Source of the DNA: Voacanga thouarsii
Taxonomy: Eukaryota > Streptophyta > Magnoliopsida > Gentianales > Apocynaceae
NCBI GenBank assembly: GCA_026120185.1
Contig: JANUWF010001165.1
Span: 1,674,001 to 1,738,000 of the forward strand
Length of the DNA stretch: 64,000 nt
Reading direction: 5' to 3'
Shown: positions 30,006 through 42,240 of the stretch, piece after piece
Numbering within the stretch: the stretch's first letter is position 1
How the letters are laid out: every line of letters begins with the position of its first letter
Made by a program: the position numbers and the translations under genes
Notes under the pieces: generated by a model
Databases searched by the model: none
What the model was told of the DNA's origin: nothing
The model's input: only the letters and a program-made list of their open reading frames with translations

Positions 30006-31001
30006 CGTGCTGGAGGGAGTTGCCACTAATTCTATACTACAAACCGAATGAGATATGATATGGTGAAAGGAGTTAATTGCACTATAGTTTGTTATTGAAG
30101 GGTTCATGTCAAGCCACTTGATTTCCTAGACTCTTGAGTGGTCATGATGTGTTGCTAGATACCACTCATGATCTGCGAAATATGGGTTTATTAATTGATA
30201 AATTAATAAACCAATCCTGATTAGAATTAATATAATTAATTCTAAATAATTATTGATTATTAATCTTAAAGACGTTTGAATTAATTCATGCTTGCTACCA
30301 ATTGACTGGAAAACCTAATAGGTCATACATAATAGAGGATTATATACTCAAGATGTTATTTGCTAACATAGTGGTGTTAATTGCGAGAAATAGAAGTTGA
30401 TGTGGTCAATTTATAATTAGTTATAACTTTGGTCCAACATTGTAAATAACAAAACCTATGAGTTTTATTTACAATTATTGAATTCTAACTTTGTTAGAAT
30501 TCTGGAGACATGCTTATAGTGGGTTTTGATTCCGAAAAGGAAGGTTTTTTCCATTCCTTTTAATCCTATCGCAGGGAGAACCGTTCTCTCAGTGAAAAAA
30601 ACCCTAAGGCACACACGACTTCCTTTTTCCTCTCTCTCTTGGTTTTTTCCTGCAACAAATACCCTAGCCGCCCCTTTAGTTTCTACTAGCACAGAAACAT
30701 TTTGGTACTTGAGAGTAATCTTCCGTGAGGACTACTCTGTTAGAGGTGATTACGTACTGTGATCACAGAGGCTCGACTATCAACCTATTTGTGATCCGTT
30801 GGCATCTAGGGGATTGTTGGATCACGCCACAATCGTCGGACAAGAAGTAGAAAAATTTTGTTTTTCAGATGAATATAGAAAGGTAAAATTGTTACTTTGT
30901 TCCTTGTTAAACTTGTTTTAAATCACATGCTTGTGATCTTGGGGCTTGGATTTATTAGTTTCTGCTTTAGTAATCGTTATTGTGATATAGAAATCCCATT
31001 A
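29215..31001 (+). repeat. X 3' LTR
   Basis: 1787 bp from TGTTAGTGTTATGCCC to AGAAATCCCATTA, followed by TSD ACAAG at 31002-31006. Uninterrupted, hence the reference for this LTR family. The terminal CA has become TA. It carries (GT)n at 29971-30010 where the 5' LTR has (AT)n. Confidence 0.93.
29971..30010 (+). repeat. (GT)n(GCGT)n microsatellite in X 3' LTR
   Basis: About 15 GT repeats then GCGTGCGTGC, directly after GGCCAGAATTAAT. Confidence 0.95.
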
Positions 31002-31006
31002 ACAAG

Positions 31007-31524
31007 TTCAAAGACTTTAAGAATGAAGTAGAGAAACAAATTGAGAAAAGTATCTAGACTCTAAGATCTGATCGAGAAGGTAAATACTTAAGCCAAGACT
31101 TTAAAGGTTATCTTATAGATAATGAGATATTATTTCAATAGACTCTACCATATACACCTCAAAATAATGGTGTATCTAAGAGAAGGAATTGAATCCTTTT
31201 AGGCATGGTACAGATTATAATACTTTTACAGACTTACCAAAATCGTTTATCGTTTTAGGGGTATGCACTACAGACTTCTGTTTATATATTAAATAGTGTT
31301 CCGTAAAAAATAGTTAAGACTATCCCATTTGAGTTATTCTTTAGTAAGAGATAAAATTTATCGAACTTGAGAATATGAATTTGCGCTACCTTTGTCAAAA
31401 GTCCACAGTCTGACAAACTTGAAGGCAAGTCTGACAAGTGTTTATTTGTTAGATATCTAAAAGAGTAATTTAGATATTACTTCTACCTTCTTTCAGAAAA
31501 CAACGTATTCATTTCGAAGTATGC
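31007..31524 (+). pseudogene. Y pol part 2: integrase core and C-terminus
   Basis: Resumes Y pol after X: FKDFKNEVEKQIEKS, TLRSDREGKYLSQDF, TPQNNGVSKRRN, then YALQTSVYILNSVP, PQSDKLEGKSDKCLF and a final FISKYA. At least eight stops interrupt it, so Y is much more decayed than X. It ends at the target of solo LTR S (TATGC) and continues at 45139. Confidence 0.87.
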
Positions 31525-31806
31525 TAATGGGGGCTAATTTCACCTATAATTTACTAGTTAGTTGAGGTTCTTTTGTGATATATTTGATAAAATCACTAGT
31601 AATTTTTCTTTCTATGTGATAGCTTGCCTTTGGAAAGGTATTTTGATGATTTTATATAGGATGTGATGAAAAACAAGGTAAAACTGTTGGGAAGATAGTA
31701 CACGACCGACGCTGGCTCTGGAGCACAACAGGTGCTGACCCCTCTCTAGAAAACAGAGGGAAAACAAAGCAATCGTCGGGGATTTTGAGAGCACGGCTGG
31801 CGTCAG

Positions 31807-33307
31807 TGATGCGTATTTATTTGGGTATAAAAATCATGTAAAAATAACCCAATCAAGTTTCAATTAAAATTTTAATCCCAAATTACACATATGAGCAAGC
31901 GTACTTATCATTAACATAGCATAGGGTTCAAACGAGTGTCTATCCTCAAGGAACAAGTATTCATTAATCGCTTTTCTTTTATTATTTAACCGACTCAATA
32001 AAGTGAAAAAAAAAATAATAAAATAAAAGAATATATACATGTCAAGGATGGAGAATTATGTAACTTAAATCATTATTCTGGCAAACATGATCTTAAAGTA
32101 TCTAATCATTATCATAACTAATTATTCTCTTGGCATCATGAAGGATTAAGATATATTCACTTTTTTTTCAATCTATGAATTACTATCTTCTAGATAAATT
32201 AGCATAACTTGGTCTTATCTCAACTAATTCATCCAAAAGATGCATTAAACACAATCCTTGATTAAATTCCCTTGGTCTCGGGGAATTTAAAACATGAGGC
32301 TAACCAATGAATCTTTGGTCTTGGCAAACATCAATTAACCTTTAATTACTTAGTCCTCATCAATTAACCCCCTTGGTCTCGACGAGTCAATAGACAACAA
32401 ATATGAAATCAATAAATTGAAACAACCATAAACCCCTTTGGTCTTAGCGAGTTATTAGAAAGAACCAATCAATTAATCTCGTAATAAGCACAAGTAATTA
32501 AATACTAAGAATAACAATCAATTAATTAAAGGATCAAATAACTCTAAAAATCATGAATACCTAAAATAATGTCAAATTACAATAAAACAATTAACACATC
32601 ATTGTCTAAGAAAAAGAAAACAAAGTAAAAGAAAGTACTTATAGACAAGCCTTTTTCTTCTTCCTTTGAAGACCTTACACAATCCTTCTTGAATTGAAGA
32701 ATTCCTCTTTTGATTTGAGTGATTTTCTGTTATGATATATGAATTCCCCTATTTTCTCTAGTGTTTTATACCTATTTATAGGCTTAGGAAGTGCCTAAAC
32801 TCATTGGTGTAGGGTTTTTGGCCGAGTAGAAATAGGAAGATACTAAAATTCTGCAGAATACTAAAAACCGTGTGCAAAAATCAAGGCACTGCCTCCTTAT
32901 CAGGGCACAGCCGGCGCAGCCTTTGCTACTGGAGCTGGCGCTAGTTGTGTTCTGTTTCTTCAGTTATTCGTCGATTTTTTCTTAATTTCTTCGCACTGTT
33001 TTCCAGAGTATAGCCGACACTAGTTCGGTTCTATTCTGGACATTTCACTAATATTTTGTTGTCGCCTCAAAATGCATGTCGATCGGCACGTGGTTGGTGC
33101 TGATTCCTTTACCCTGTTTGGTGCCACCTCTGCTCTGTTTTGTGATGTTTTTATCTTATTTTACCCCTAAAATCTGAAATATTACACAAAATACATTTCT
33201 AAGTGTAAAATCTTAAATGTGAAGGAATATGACTAGTTGTTGCACAAAATATATCACAAAATAGCCTTAAATAATTAGAAAAAATATGACTAATTTAGGC
33301 GCTATCA
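31807..33307 (-). repeat. G1 3' LTR
   Basis: 1501 bp, plus-strand ends TGATGCGTATTTATTTGGG and TAGGCGCTATCA. Near-copy of 38878-43917 after removing L3. It contains a repeated phrase CCTTGGTCTCGGCGAG/CTTGGTCTCGACGAG at about 32270-32450 and two GC-rich motif copies (about 32924 and 33007). Confidence 0.9.
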
Positions 33308-33325
33308 TATTCCCCCATACTTAAC
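33308..33325 (-). other. Polypurine tract of G1
   Basis: On the minus strand AGTATGGGGGAATA directly precedes the LTR start TGATAGCGCC. It fixes the orientation of G1. Confidence 0.75.
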
Positions 33326-36300
33326 TCTTTGCTTGCCCTCAAGTAAAGTATCAAAGACAAGTAGAAAAAACACAAGTTTTCAAGAAATCACTCAAATCAA
33401 TTTCAAAACAATATCTCTAATGCTTTCTTCATTCCAAAACATAAAACATATGCTACTACATCATTCATAACAAATGCAAGATTTGTATAAGTGAATAGTG
33501 ATTTAGTAGAACTATCTCAATACTTAACAATATTCTCAAACCATCGGAATGAATTTAGTTTAAAAAGAATATGCATTCCATAAGCTTACTTTTCATACAC
33601 CTTCTCCACTAATCCGAGACATATCATGATTCTACTTAGCTCAAGTAGGACTTTCAAGCTTGTAATGTAAGGTTAAAGGCTTGTAATGTGGCTTCCAAAT
33701 GAAGGATATTGGAAAATCAAATATCAAAGAAGATGAGAGTTCGCAAGAAAAGGATAAACAAAATGTATCAAGGAATTCCAAACTTCTCTTGCTCTCATAT
33801 TCCAAAATCAATCTAAACCCATAACCTTTTATAGCAATTACAGTTCAGTTGAAGCAAATCTTGCATTTTCATCAATCATTCTCACTCATCAATAATTTTT
33901 TTCACAAGACCATTCAAATTTTCATCAATGGTATCAAGAACTTGATATGGACTTAAGTTTTTCAGAAATTCCTACAGCTCAACCACCATTCTTCTTGTGA
34001 TCTTTCTTTTCTTCTCTTTCACTTTTGCTTTCTTTTTTCAAATGTCGCTGTTGTTTCTTTCTCAGTTTTTGCTTGCACTTTTTCTAGCAGCTTTTGTTTT
34101 CTTTTCTTGTTTTCAATCTTTCTCTTCTCTTTATTCTCTTTCTTTTTTTCTTTTCCCAACTCAACACAACTATTAATGCATGACTGAAAGTAACAAGTCA
34201 TGATCTTTTCACAAGGAGTCTCCCTCAACATTTTCCTACATGTACTTTTATCCATCAAGAGCAATCAAAGATTTGGAAGATAAATCAAACTCTCAGAAAG
34301 AAGTAATGGACAAACTATGATCATGGTTTTAAGAAAGAAATTAACAATTTAGACTGAAAATAGGCACTAGGGATAATATCAACTAGGTAGGCTTGAAAAG
34401 CTCAAACTATCTAAAGAAGGCCTATTACCGTCATCCCTAAGTTAAATCATGAATGTCTTTCTTATTTCACCTCGAGAGGTATTCAAGTAAGTTCTAAAAT
34501 GCTCAATGAATTTTAGTGGAAAAACAGGTTTAAGAACAATCTAAAGCATTTGACCAAGAATTACTTAATCCAAGTGCGTGCAAAAAGTCTTGCATAAGCC
34601 ATAAATAATATAGAACATATGCTCTATGACCTATCACAAAGACACGTATTAAAAATACAGTTTGAAATATCAAAGAAAATTAGAAAAATTTTTGAAAAAT
34701 TTGCTCACAAGGATGAATGAGGAATAGAAGAGTTCTCAATCTAACTACTCCCCCACACTTAAACTGGACATTGTCCACAATGGCCAAATAAATAGAACAA
34801 GGGGGGAAAAAATAATGCCATGGGATCAAAAATATAAAGGAGGGGAGATAAGAAAGACAATACTATCATTCATTGTGCAATCTTCTGTACAAGAGTTGAA
34901 TTCCTGAAGAAGGAGGCATTGGCAAAGTACTTAAAAAGAAAAATACAAAAGAGCACACTAAAGCATAAAACTAGAAATGAAAGAAAAAAAAAGCAAAAAC
35001 TAAAGAAAAAAATAGTACAAGAAAAAGAAAAGATAAAGTACACATCCAAAAGAAAATGACATGAAAATATAAAGGAAAAAGAACAAAAAGATAGTGATAG
35101 GAAGGACATGGGTAGAATAAGCAACTCAATCCACCCCATAATCATTATCAGGTGCAGATGTGCCTTCACCACCATGTTGTCCTGGAAAAATGCTGCCTCC
35201 ATTCAGCCTATTGCTACTCCATAGTAGCTTGCCTCCTAGCAATGTCGTCGATGGAGCCTTGCATGTGTAGTAGCATCTCCGTTTGTTGGGCTAACTGTCC
35301 CAGCACTGCAGTCTCAAAATCAGTCCTGGATTGGGACTAGGAACTACTAGTGCGTGCTCGCGATGGTGGTGGTGGGTTCTCCTCCTTCACAGGGGGTCTA
35401 ACTTGACTAGGATATCGACTTCATGGGATGTTAGCCACTTCTTCAGCTCCTGGTTATAGTTGTACCCATAACTCATCAGTGTTTGCTCCGTAACCATATC
35501 ATGCTCAGTGATAACCTCCATCAATTCTCCCTCGGTACTAGAGGGAAAACGAAGGCTTTGGTAGAGAGATGGTGATGAACTATATCCGTAATAGATTGTA
35601 TAATTAAGGGTGTAAGAGGGATATGTAGGGTGTTCATTATCCGATGCAAAATGTATGTATCAATAAGGCGAGTCTCATTAAATCCATTGTCACGGGGTAC
35701 AACATTGAACCCAAACATGTATACTAGAGCCCTAAAGTTTGCAGCAAGATCATTGTTCGATTAAAAGCTATTAGCTTGGAAAGCATTGTGCTTGTGCAAC
35801 CCAAGAGTGGCTCTAGTTCCACTAGCATCCCAATTGGGGTCAGAAAGATTTTTTTTTTTATTATTAACGTCTCTCCCTTACCAAGAGTCATCACCATATA
35901 CCTGGAGGAGATTAGCTAAGTGGTCTCATGTGATGATGATGGGGGTTTCTTTCACTTTATCTCAATATGGGGAAGGTGTTTATTACCCTTGTCAACCATA
36001 TTGCTATAGAATTCTTTGATTAGCACTAGGCAATAATTCCCTTTTAGCTATACTATCGATCCCCACCTAGCCTCCTAAACATCATTCCAAGTTTGAGGGC
36101 ATGGTCTAAGGTGGGTGCAAAGGTATGCTCCACAATAATCTTATTGGAAGCTCTTCTATTATACCATTCTCACATGATGGATCTATAAATTCAGTTGGTC
36201 TAAGGAACAAGGGATCTATAGAGGAAAGGGTTGAGGAAGAGGAAGCTCTCGCATTTTTTTAGGGTTGACCTCATGTTCTAGACATGTTGGCAAGTAAGTA

Positions 36301-37399
36301 GTGGTGAAAATAAGAGGATAAAGCGAAGAAGCTCACAGAGTTTAGAAAGGCTATATCTCCCCTGGTCAATTATAATGCACAACCCCTACTCAACCCTCAA
36401 CTAGCTCACAACAATAATTTCCAAACTCCTTTAAAGTATGTCACACACCCAACAACAACCAATTCAATCAATTGAATCAATCCAACACAACCTGCAAGAT
36501 TACATAGAAAGCTCACTGTAACACATAAATATGTTGAACAAACCCAATGTATTTTGAATGTGCATACGTGATCATAAGAATGAAAGCATCATCATGGTAT
36601 TAGAATAATCAAGTGGAAAACAATTCAAGGACCATGTGCATCACTACCCAATCATCCTAATAGCAATAATCCTACCCTTAAGCATATGCATAAATTTCCT
36701 AATGATCATGTGAATGGATTAAGTACTTAAGAATCAGTAACTCATAATATATCTGAAGTCATAAAGCTTAAGAGTTAATTCACAATGCAAGAGAACATTA
36801 TATATCCCAATTTTCGGCCAAAAATATACTCAAAATTAGACAATTTCATTTACAACATTTTAACTGTGGGAATTCCCTAAAAATCATACGTTTGTGCTCT
36901 TTTATGCTTGGGCAAGCAGAAGATGTAATCGTTTTCTAGAAATCCAAGCTCTTTACATGCGGATTAAAGATTGGGTTTTTGTGAAAAATGGAAGGTTTAG
37001 GAAATTTTGAACCATAAAATCAATGAAAGAAGGATAGATTGATGTTTTAAAAGTGTGTGGGAGGTGACAAATCAAATTTTGAGAGGTTTGGAAGGTGAGG
37101 CCAGCATCGGTTAGAGAGGATTTGAGAGGGAGTTGGAGAGTTTGAAAGAAAAAAATGGCCAAAATGGCCTATTTTACGTGTCTTGCCTGACAGGAATCGG
37201 TATCAGTCCTAATCCTAGTCGGAGCCGGTTGCATTCTGTCTGGCCTTCAATTTTATTTTTTTTTTGAAATAATAAAAAAATGAACATGCAAGAATAATGA
37301 ATAATGCAATTTAATTCATGAAGAAAAGAAATAAAACTAAATGACGAAAATAAAAATTGTTCCCAATCACAAAACTGAAAGCAAAAATGACTTCAATGT
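33326..37399 (-). other. G1 interior without pol
   Basis: About 4 kb with no intact gene. A minus-strand stretch at 35521-35718 (NGFNETRLIDTYILHRIMNT, then TPLIIQSITDIVHHHL) resembles the accessory plant-transposon domain often placed beside Athila gag; this is tentative. The next block toward the left (about 35230-35340) gives DFETAVLGQLAQQTEMLLHM, a helix-rich tail. At about 34741-34790 the minus strand reads GACAATGTCCAGTTTAAG then TGTGGGGGAG, the same phrase as before the end of G2 (about 61235). Lys/Ser-rich frames at 34019-34264 and 34870-35202 are low complexity. Confidence 0.55.
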
Positions 37400-38345
37400 T
37401 TTCCATGGCTTTGATTCCGTGGATTTTCCTCAGTGTTTCCTGGTAGAGACCCTGCTTGACGATCCCTAAGTAGCCTAGGACGTTGGGCCAATTTGGTTCT
37501 CCAAGTTGTGCATGGAAGCCTTTAAGTTCCTTGTTGTTGCATTAACCCCTTGGAACTTGGTTTTCGTTGTACTTACCAATTGGCCAATCAAGTCCTCTAA
37601 TGGCGGTTTGGAATGTGTTGAATTGTTATTCATAGGAGGTTGGTTCCTTTGATTTTATATTTTGGCACTCATGATTTTGGTGCCCTTCTTAGAAATCACA
37701 ATTTACATTTAACACCTGACCTTGAGGCATCCCCATTTGTTCCATTTTTTGAGTCAAAGCTTCCACCTTAGCCTCCAATGCTGCTACAACATCCACTTTG
37801 TACACTCCTTGCACACGAGCTTTAGACCATGCACTTCCCTACGAATAGTTATTAGAAGCCAAATTTTCAATAAGATCGAATACTTGTTCCGAGGTCATAT
37901 GGTTGATAGAACCCCCTGCAGAAGAATCCACCACTTGGCGTATTGCGAACATAAGGCCATTCAAAAAGATGAGCATATGCATTCCTAGCTCAAATCCGTG
38001 GTATGGGCATTTTCTCAACATCTCCTTGAACCTCTCCCAACTTTCATACAAAAGTTTAGAATCTAATTGTTAGAAGGCAAATATTTCGTTCCTATGTTTG
38101 GTTGTCCTAGCTGGAGGGAAGTATTTGGCAAGAAATTTTTCAGCTAGGGCATTCCAAATAGTGATGGAACCTGTAGGCAAAGACTTCAACTAAGATTTGG
38201 CTCTATCTCTCAAAGAAAAAGGAAAAAGTCTCAACTTTATGACATCTTCAGAAACAACATTCATTTTGAAAGTATCATAAACTTCAAGAAAACTGGCTAA
38301 GTGGGTATTAGGATCTTCTTCAGGTAGCCCATCGAATTAGACCTT
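37400..38345 (-). pseudogene. G1 gag (Retrotrans_gag type, Athila-like)
   Basis: Minus-strand translation from about 38330: EDPNTHLASFLEVYDTFKMN, VIKLRLFPFSLRDRAKS (TAG where Trp is expected, about 38193), LPTGSITIWNALAEKFLAKY, then ESWERFKEMLRKCPYHGFEL, VVDSSAGGSINHMTSEQVFD and LIENLASNNYS (37839-38051), followed by VDVVAALEAKVEALTQKMEQ and a decayed zinc-knuckle-like CDF...HECQ. Near 37470 RQAGSLPGNTEENPR is a typical Athila Gag tail phrase, in another frame. Gag would form the particle. The order of motifs is intact, but stops and at least two frameshifts break it. No protease follows. Confidence 0.85.
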
Positions 38346-38850
38346 ATTTTAGACCATCTGGATGATATTAGACTTTATCTCGAAATTATTTACATCTATC
38401 CTAGGTCTAATGATACTTGAGCCTGTGCCTGAGATTGCAGGTTTTACAATGTCATCCATAACCCTCCTATTATTTTCAGCATTGTTATTTTGTGCACCGT
38501 CCATGTCTACAAGTAAGTTTCTTTGGATTGTCCGGCGTATTTTTGAGAGAGTCCTTTCGATTTCAGGGTCAAAATCGACTATCTCGCCTTCAGATTTTCA
38601 GGTCATGTACCAAGGTCAACACCTAGACAAGACCAAACAGCAAGTTAGATAATAGAATTAATGATTAACATGAAATTAAAAGACGAAAAAAAGTTAGTCA
38701 ATTAAATATTGTCAAAGTTAGTAAGTTAGATTACAGAGGTATACAAAGATACAAAAGACGGCACCTTTTTTGCGAAAAAACCAATTGTACATATTTACCT
38801 GTTTACATATTCATATGATTAAATCAATAAAATCCGAGCGTTCATGATAT

Positions 38851-38871
38851 TGTTCCCCGGCAACGGTGCAA
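38851..38871 (-). other. Primer-binding site of G1 (tRNA-Asp type)
   Basis: On the minus strand TGCACCGTTGCCGGGGAAC, close to the complement of the plant tRNA-Asp 3' end (one mismatch in the first bases). It lies 7 bases inside the 5' LTR at 38878. This primer is typical of Athila-like elements. Confidence 0.8.
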
Positions 38872-39879
38872 AAAACTTGATGCACATTTATTTGGGTATA
38901 AAAATCATGTAAAAATAACCCAATCAAGTTTAAATTTAAATGTTAACCCCAAATTACACATATGAGTAAGCGTACTCATCATTAACATAGCATAGGGTTC
39001 AAATGAGTATCGATCCTCAAGGAACAAGTATGCGTTAATCAATTTTCTTTCATTGTTTAACTGACTTAATAAAGTGAAAAAGGAAAATAAAATAAAATAA
39101 TATATACATGTCAAGGATGGAGAATTATGTAACTCAAACCATTATTCTGGCAAACATGATCTTAAAGTACCTAATCATTATCATAACTAATTATTCTCTT
39201 GGCATTATGAAGGATTAAGATAGATTCACTTCCTTTTCAATCCATGAAATCACTATCTTCTAGATAAATTAGCATTACTTAGTCTCATCTCAACTAATTC
39301 ATCCAAAAGATGCATTAAACACAATCCTTGATTAAATTCCCTTAGTCTCGGCGAATTTAAAACATGAGGCTAACCGATGAATCCTTGGTCTCGGCAAACA
39401 TCAATTAGCCTTTAATTATTTAGTCATCATCAATTAACCCCCTTGGTCTAGGTGAGTTAATAGACAACAAATATGAAATCAACAAATTGAAACCACCATC
39501 AACCCCTTTGGTCTCAGCGAGTTATTAGAAAGAACCAATCAATTGATCTCGTAATAAGCGTAAGTAATTAAATACTAAGAAAAACAATCAATTAATAAAA
39601 GGATTAAATAACTCTAAAAATCATGAATACCTTAAACAATGTCAAATTACAATAAAATAATTAACACATCATTGTTCAAGAAAAAGAAAACAAAGTGAAA
39701 GAAAGCACTCATAGACAAGTGTAATACCCTACTTTATATAAAGAATATGCGTATGGTAGTCTTGCGTAAAATAAGAATATACATTTAAAAGGAATTAATA
39801 ATATATTTTTATTGGTAGTATTATTAAGGCTACGAATTAATAATATTATTCTTAGTGCTATAGTATAGTCATGGCTAGT

Positions 39880-39988
39880 ATTATTATTATATATTATTAC
39901 TATTGTTACATTTATTATATCTTAACATCAACAATATTATTATTATTATTATTGTTGTTGTTGTTGTTGTTGTTGTATTTTAATAATA

Positions 39989-40058
<70 letters not shown>

Positions 40059-40095
40059 TTATATCCATTACTATTATTATTTTATATTCATTATT
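39880..40095. repeat. Compound TTA/TTG/TAA microsatellite in L3
   Basis: A run of ATT units, then about eight TTG, then long TAA and TTA blocks which are mutually complementary and can form a hairpin. The Ile/Leu-rich frame through it is an artefact. Confidence 0.92.
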
Positions 40096-41879
40096 TAATA
40101 CCATTAATTCTTAGCGATATTAAATTATAGTATTATTATATTCAATACTTTATATTGCTTTTATTGTATTACTATTATTATTATACATATAAATAATATA
40201 ATTAATATCCTAAATATCTTAGTTATAATCATATTATATAAAAAGATAATTTAGAGGGCCCACAAGAAATAAATTAGAATGGCCCACAAGCATGAAAAGC
40301 TTGACCAAGTTGGACCACCTTTTTTACTTTATTTAACCGAGCTTAATTAAGCTAATCTTGATTTGAGCAAGTTAACCATGGTTGATTATGCATGGCCATG
40401 CAAGAATAGAAAATATCTATTAGCTCTTGAGAATTCTAGGAATTTCTATAAGATTCACCACTGCTCTTTTATGTTCTAAATAATTCTAAGACTTTCTAGG
40501 ATATTCTATAATTTTCTCTTAGATTCTATAAAGATCTAAAGGCTTCTAGAGTTGCCAAATCACCATAACCTTTTTGCTAAGGCCAAAAACAAACTATATA
40601 AATAGGGATAAGGGGAGGTAGGATTCGACCCAGAGGAAAGCTTGAAAAGAGAATAGAAAAGTGAGGAAAAGAAAGATAAGGAAGAAAGGAGGAAAAGCAA
40701 GGAAAAAGGAAGAAGAAGGCATTCAAGTCTAGTTTGCAATCTTAAATAAGGTATGGTTATTTTAGTTTAATATAAAGAAAGCTATGAGTAATAAAGATTT
40801 ATTTTAAGCTATGCTATATTTATTTCTTGGATATTTAGAAGAAAATGACATAGGATTGTATATGTAGTTGGTATTGGGTAAAATGAAATATAAATTATAT
40901 ATCTAAGGTTGATAGTTGGAAGGAAATAAAATGGAAATGGTATATAAATTTGAAGGGGAGCTGACCGGGTAAATGAAGAAGGAAAAGTGTAGTGTTTGAT
41001 GACTTACGGAAGCTGTTTTGAAGCACTTTGATGACTGGAGTTGGTCAATGAAAGAAAGAAAGAAAGACCATGGAAGAAATGACAAGAAAACATTAAAAAG
41101 GAAGAAAATTCTGATTGTAGCAGGTTTTGTTTCATGGCTATTTTGGACTGCTGAAAATTACTGGATGGGAAAGCAAGATAAGACAGCCTTATTAAGGTAT
41201 GAAACAAGGGTTTGAAAGCATTAGATGTGGTAGGATATGCTGAAGAAACCATAGAATAAGCTAAAATAAGTTAAGCCTCTAAACTGTCATTTTGGACCCT
41301 GAATACTGTGCAGTGAGTTCAACTGAAAAACTGAAAGAAATGGGAAGGATTTTCAACGTCCCATGACCTGGGGTTGATAGAGAAATGTCCTAGGAGTGTT
41401 TTAGAAGTAGTCTAACCTCATTTTGACTTATATTGAGTAAATTATGCACAAAACATTGGAAGGTGGTAAAGCTGTAAAATAAGAAAACTATAAAAAATCA
41501 TTAACTAATTTATTTCTTTAAGAAATTATAGAAACCTTATTTGAACCCATTAAGTAATAATGAAGAAATATACTATTGGTGTAGGTGAGCCGAGTCAAAG
41601 GAACCCCTTTTAGGGCTACAAAAAGGGTACTACTTCGGCCCAGCATACAAGGTGAGTCCCATGATTTTTAAAACCACTGTTAGCTATGTGTTTTTCTAAT
41701 AAAGTTTAATGTTTCTTTGATATAGTCCATGTCTCCTTGATATATTTGAAGTACCAAGTACAAACCTAAATTGAGAGCATAGTTACTAGAGCTCAAATTA
41801 CATTCTTTACCAAAACATTATTTAAATGAAGCTTTTATTGCCATGAATATATTGTACGCTTGTTTTATGAAAACCTTTG

Positions 41880-42075
41880 GAACTCGGGTATTCGGTAAAT
41901 GACCGAAATATCCTTATTAGAACTCTTGTGAATATTTTTCAAATCGGGTAAGGGTAAAATGACCCGAATACCCTCGGAAAGTCTTTTGGAATCAGGTATT
42001 GGTAAAATGACCTGAATACCCTTGAAAATGACTTTTGTAATCGAGTACGAGAAAAATGACCCGGATACTCTTGGA
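41880..42075. repeat. Semi-palindromic minisatellite in L3 (4 units)
   Basis: Units near 41882, 41943, 41992 and 42040, each of the form TCRGGTATTGGTAAAATGAC followed by CYGAATACCC, spaced about 50-60 bases. GGTATT and AATACC at the unit ends make each a potential hairpin. Related units occur in L5 (62815-63200). Confidence 0.75.
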
Positions 42076-42230
42076 AACATATATTGATCTGTGAATAGAA
42101 CCCTTTATTTAGTTTCAACATGATTTTGGAAAATGTTGTTTAGCCCCAAAAATATTTTGATTTGAAAATATTATGGGAACAAATGACCCTCTGGCCTGAT
42201 CAGTTTGATGAGGTTAGTATTGTTGACGTT

Positions 42231-42240
42231 AAGTACTCAA
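42231..42240. promoter_or_regulatory. Family palindrome, L3 variant AAGTACTCAA
   Basis: Equivalent of TTGAGTACTCAA in L1/L2/L4 with one substitution, followed by CAAGGAC as in L5. About 980 bp from the LTR 3' end. Confidence 0.5.

Larger units (their letters stand above)
1903..31001 (+). mobile_element. Complete copia retrotransposon X (Angela/BARE-like), with nested insertions
   Basis: Bounded by TSD ACAAG (1898-1902 and 31002-31006). The 5' LTR is 1903-9237, tRNA-iMet PBS 9239-9249, gag starts at 11420, zinc knuckle, protease, integrase, RT and RNase H span 25876-29140, PPT 29203-29214, 3' LTR 29215-31001. The 5' LTR net of its insertion is about 1786 bp against 1787 bp for the 3' LTR. The 3' LTR ends CCCATTA where the 5' LTR ends CCCATCA, a mutated terminus. 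Without the inverted LTR (2992-8534) and the CACTA element (12028-25875) it is about 9.7 kb. Order PR-INT-RT-RH defines Ty1/copia. Coding capacity is destroyed. Confidence 0.93.

Noticed and set aside
34870..35202. 110-codon Phe/Ser-rich open frame on the minus strand
   Set aside because: Translation of an A-rich, low-complexity stretch inside G1; no domain, and a comparable Lys-rich frame lies at 34019-34264.
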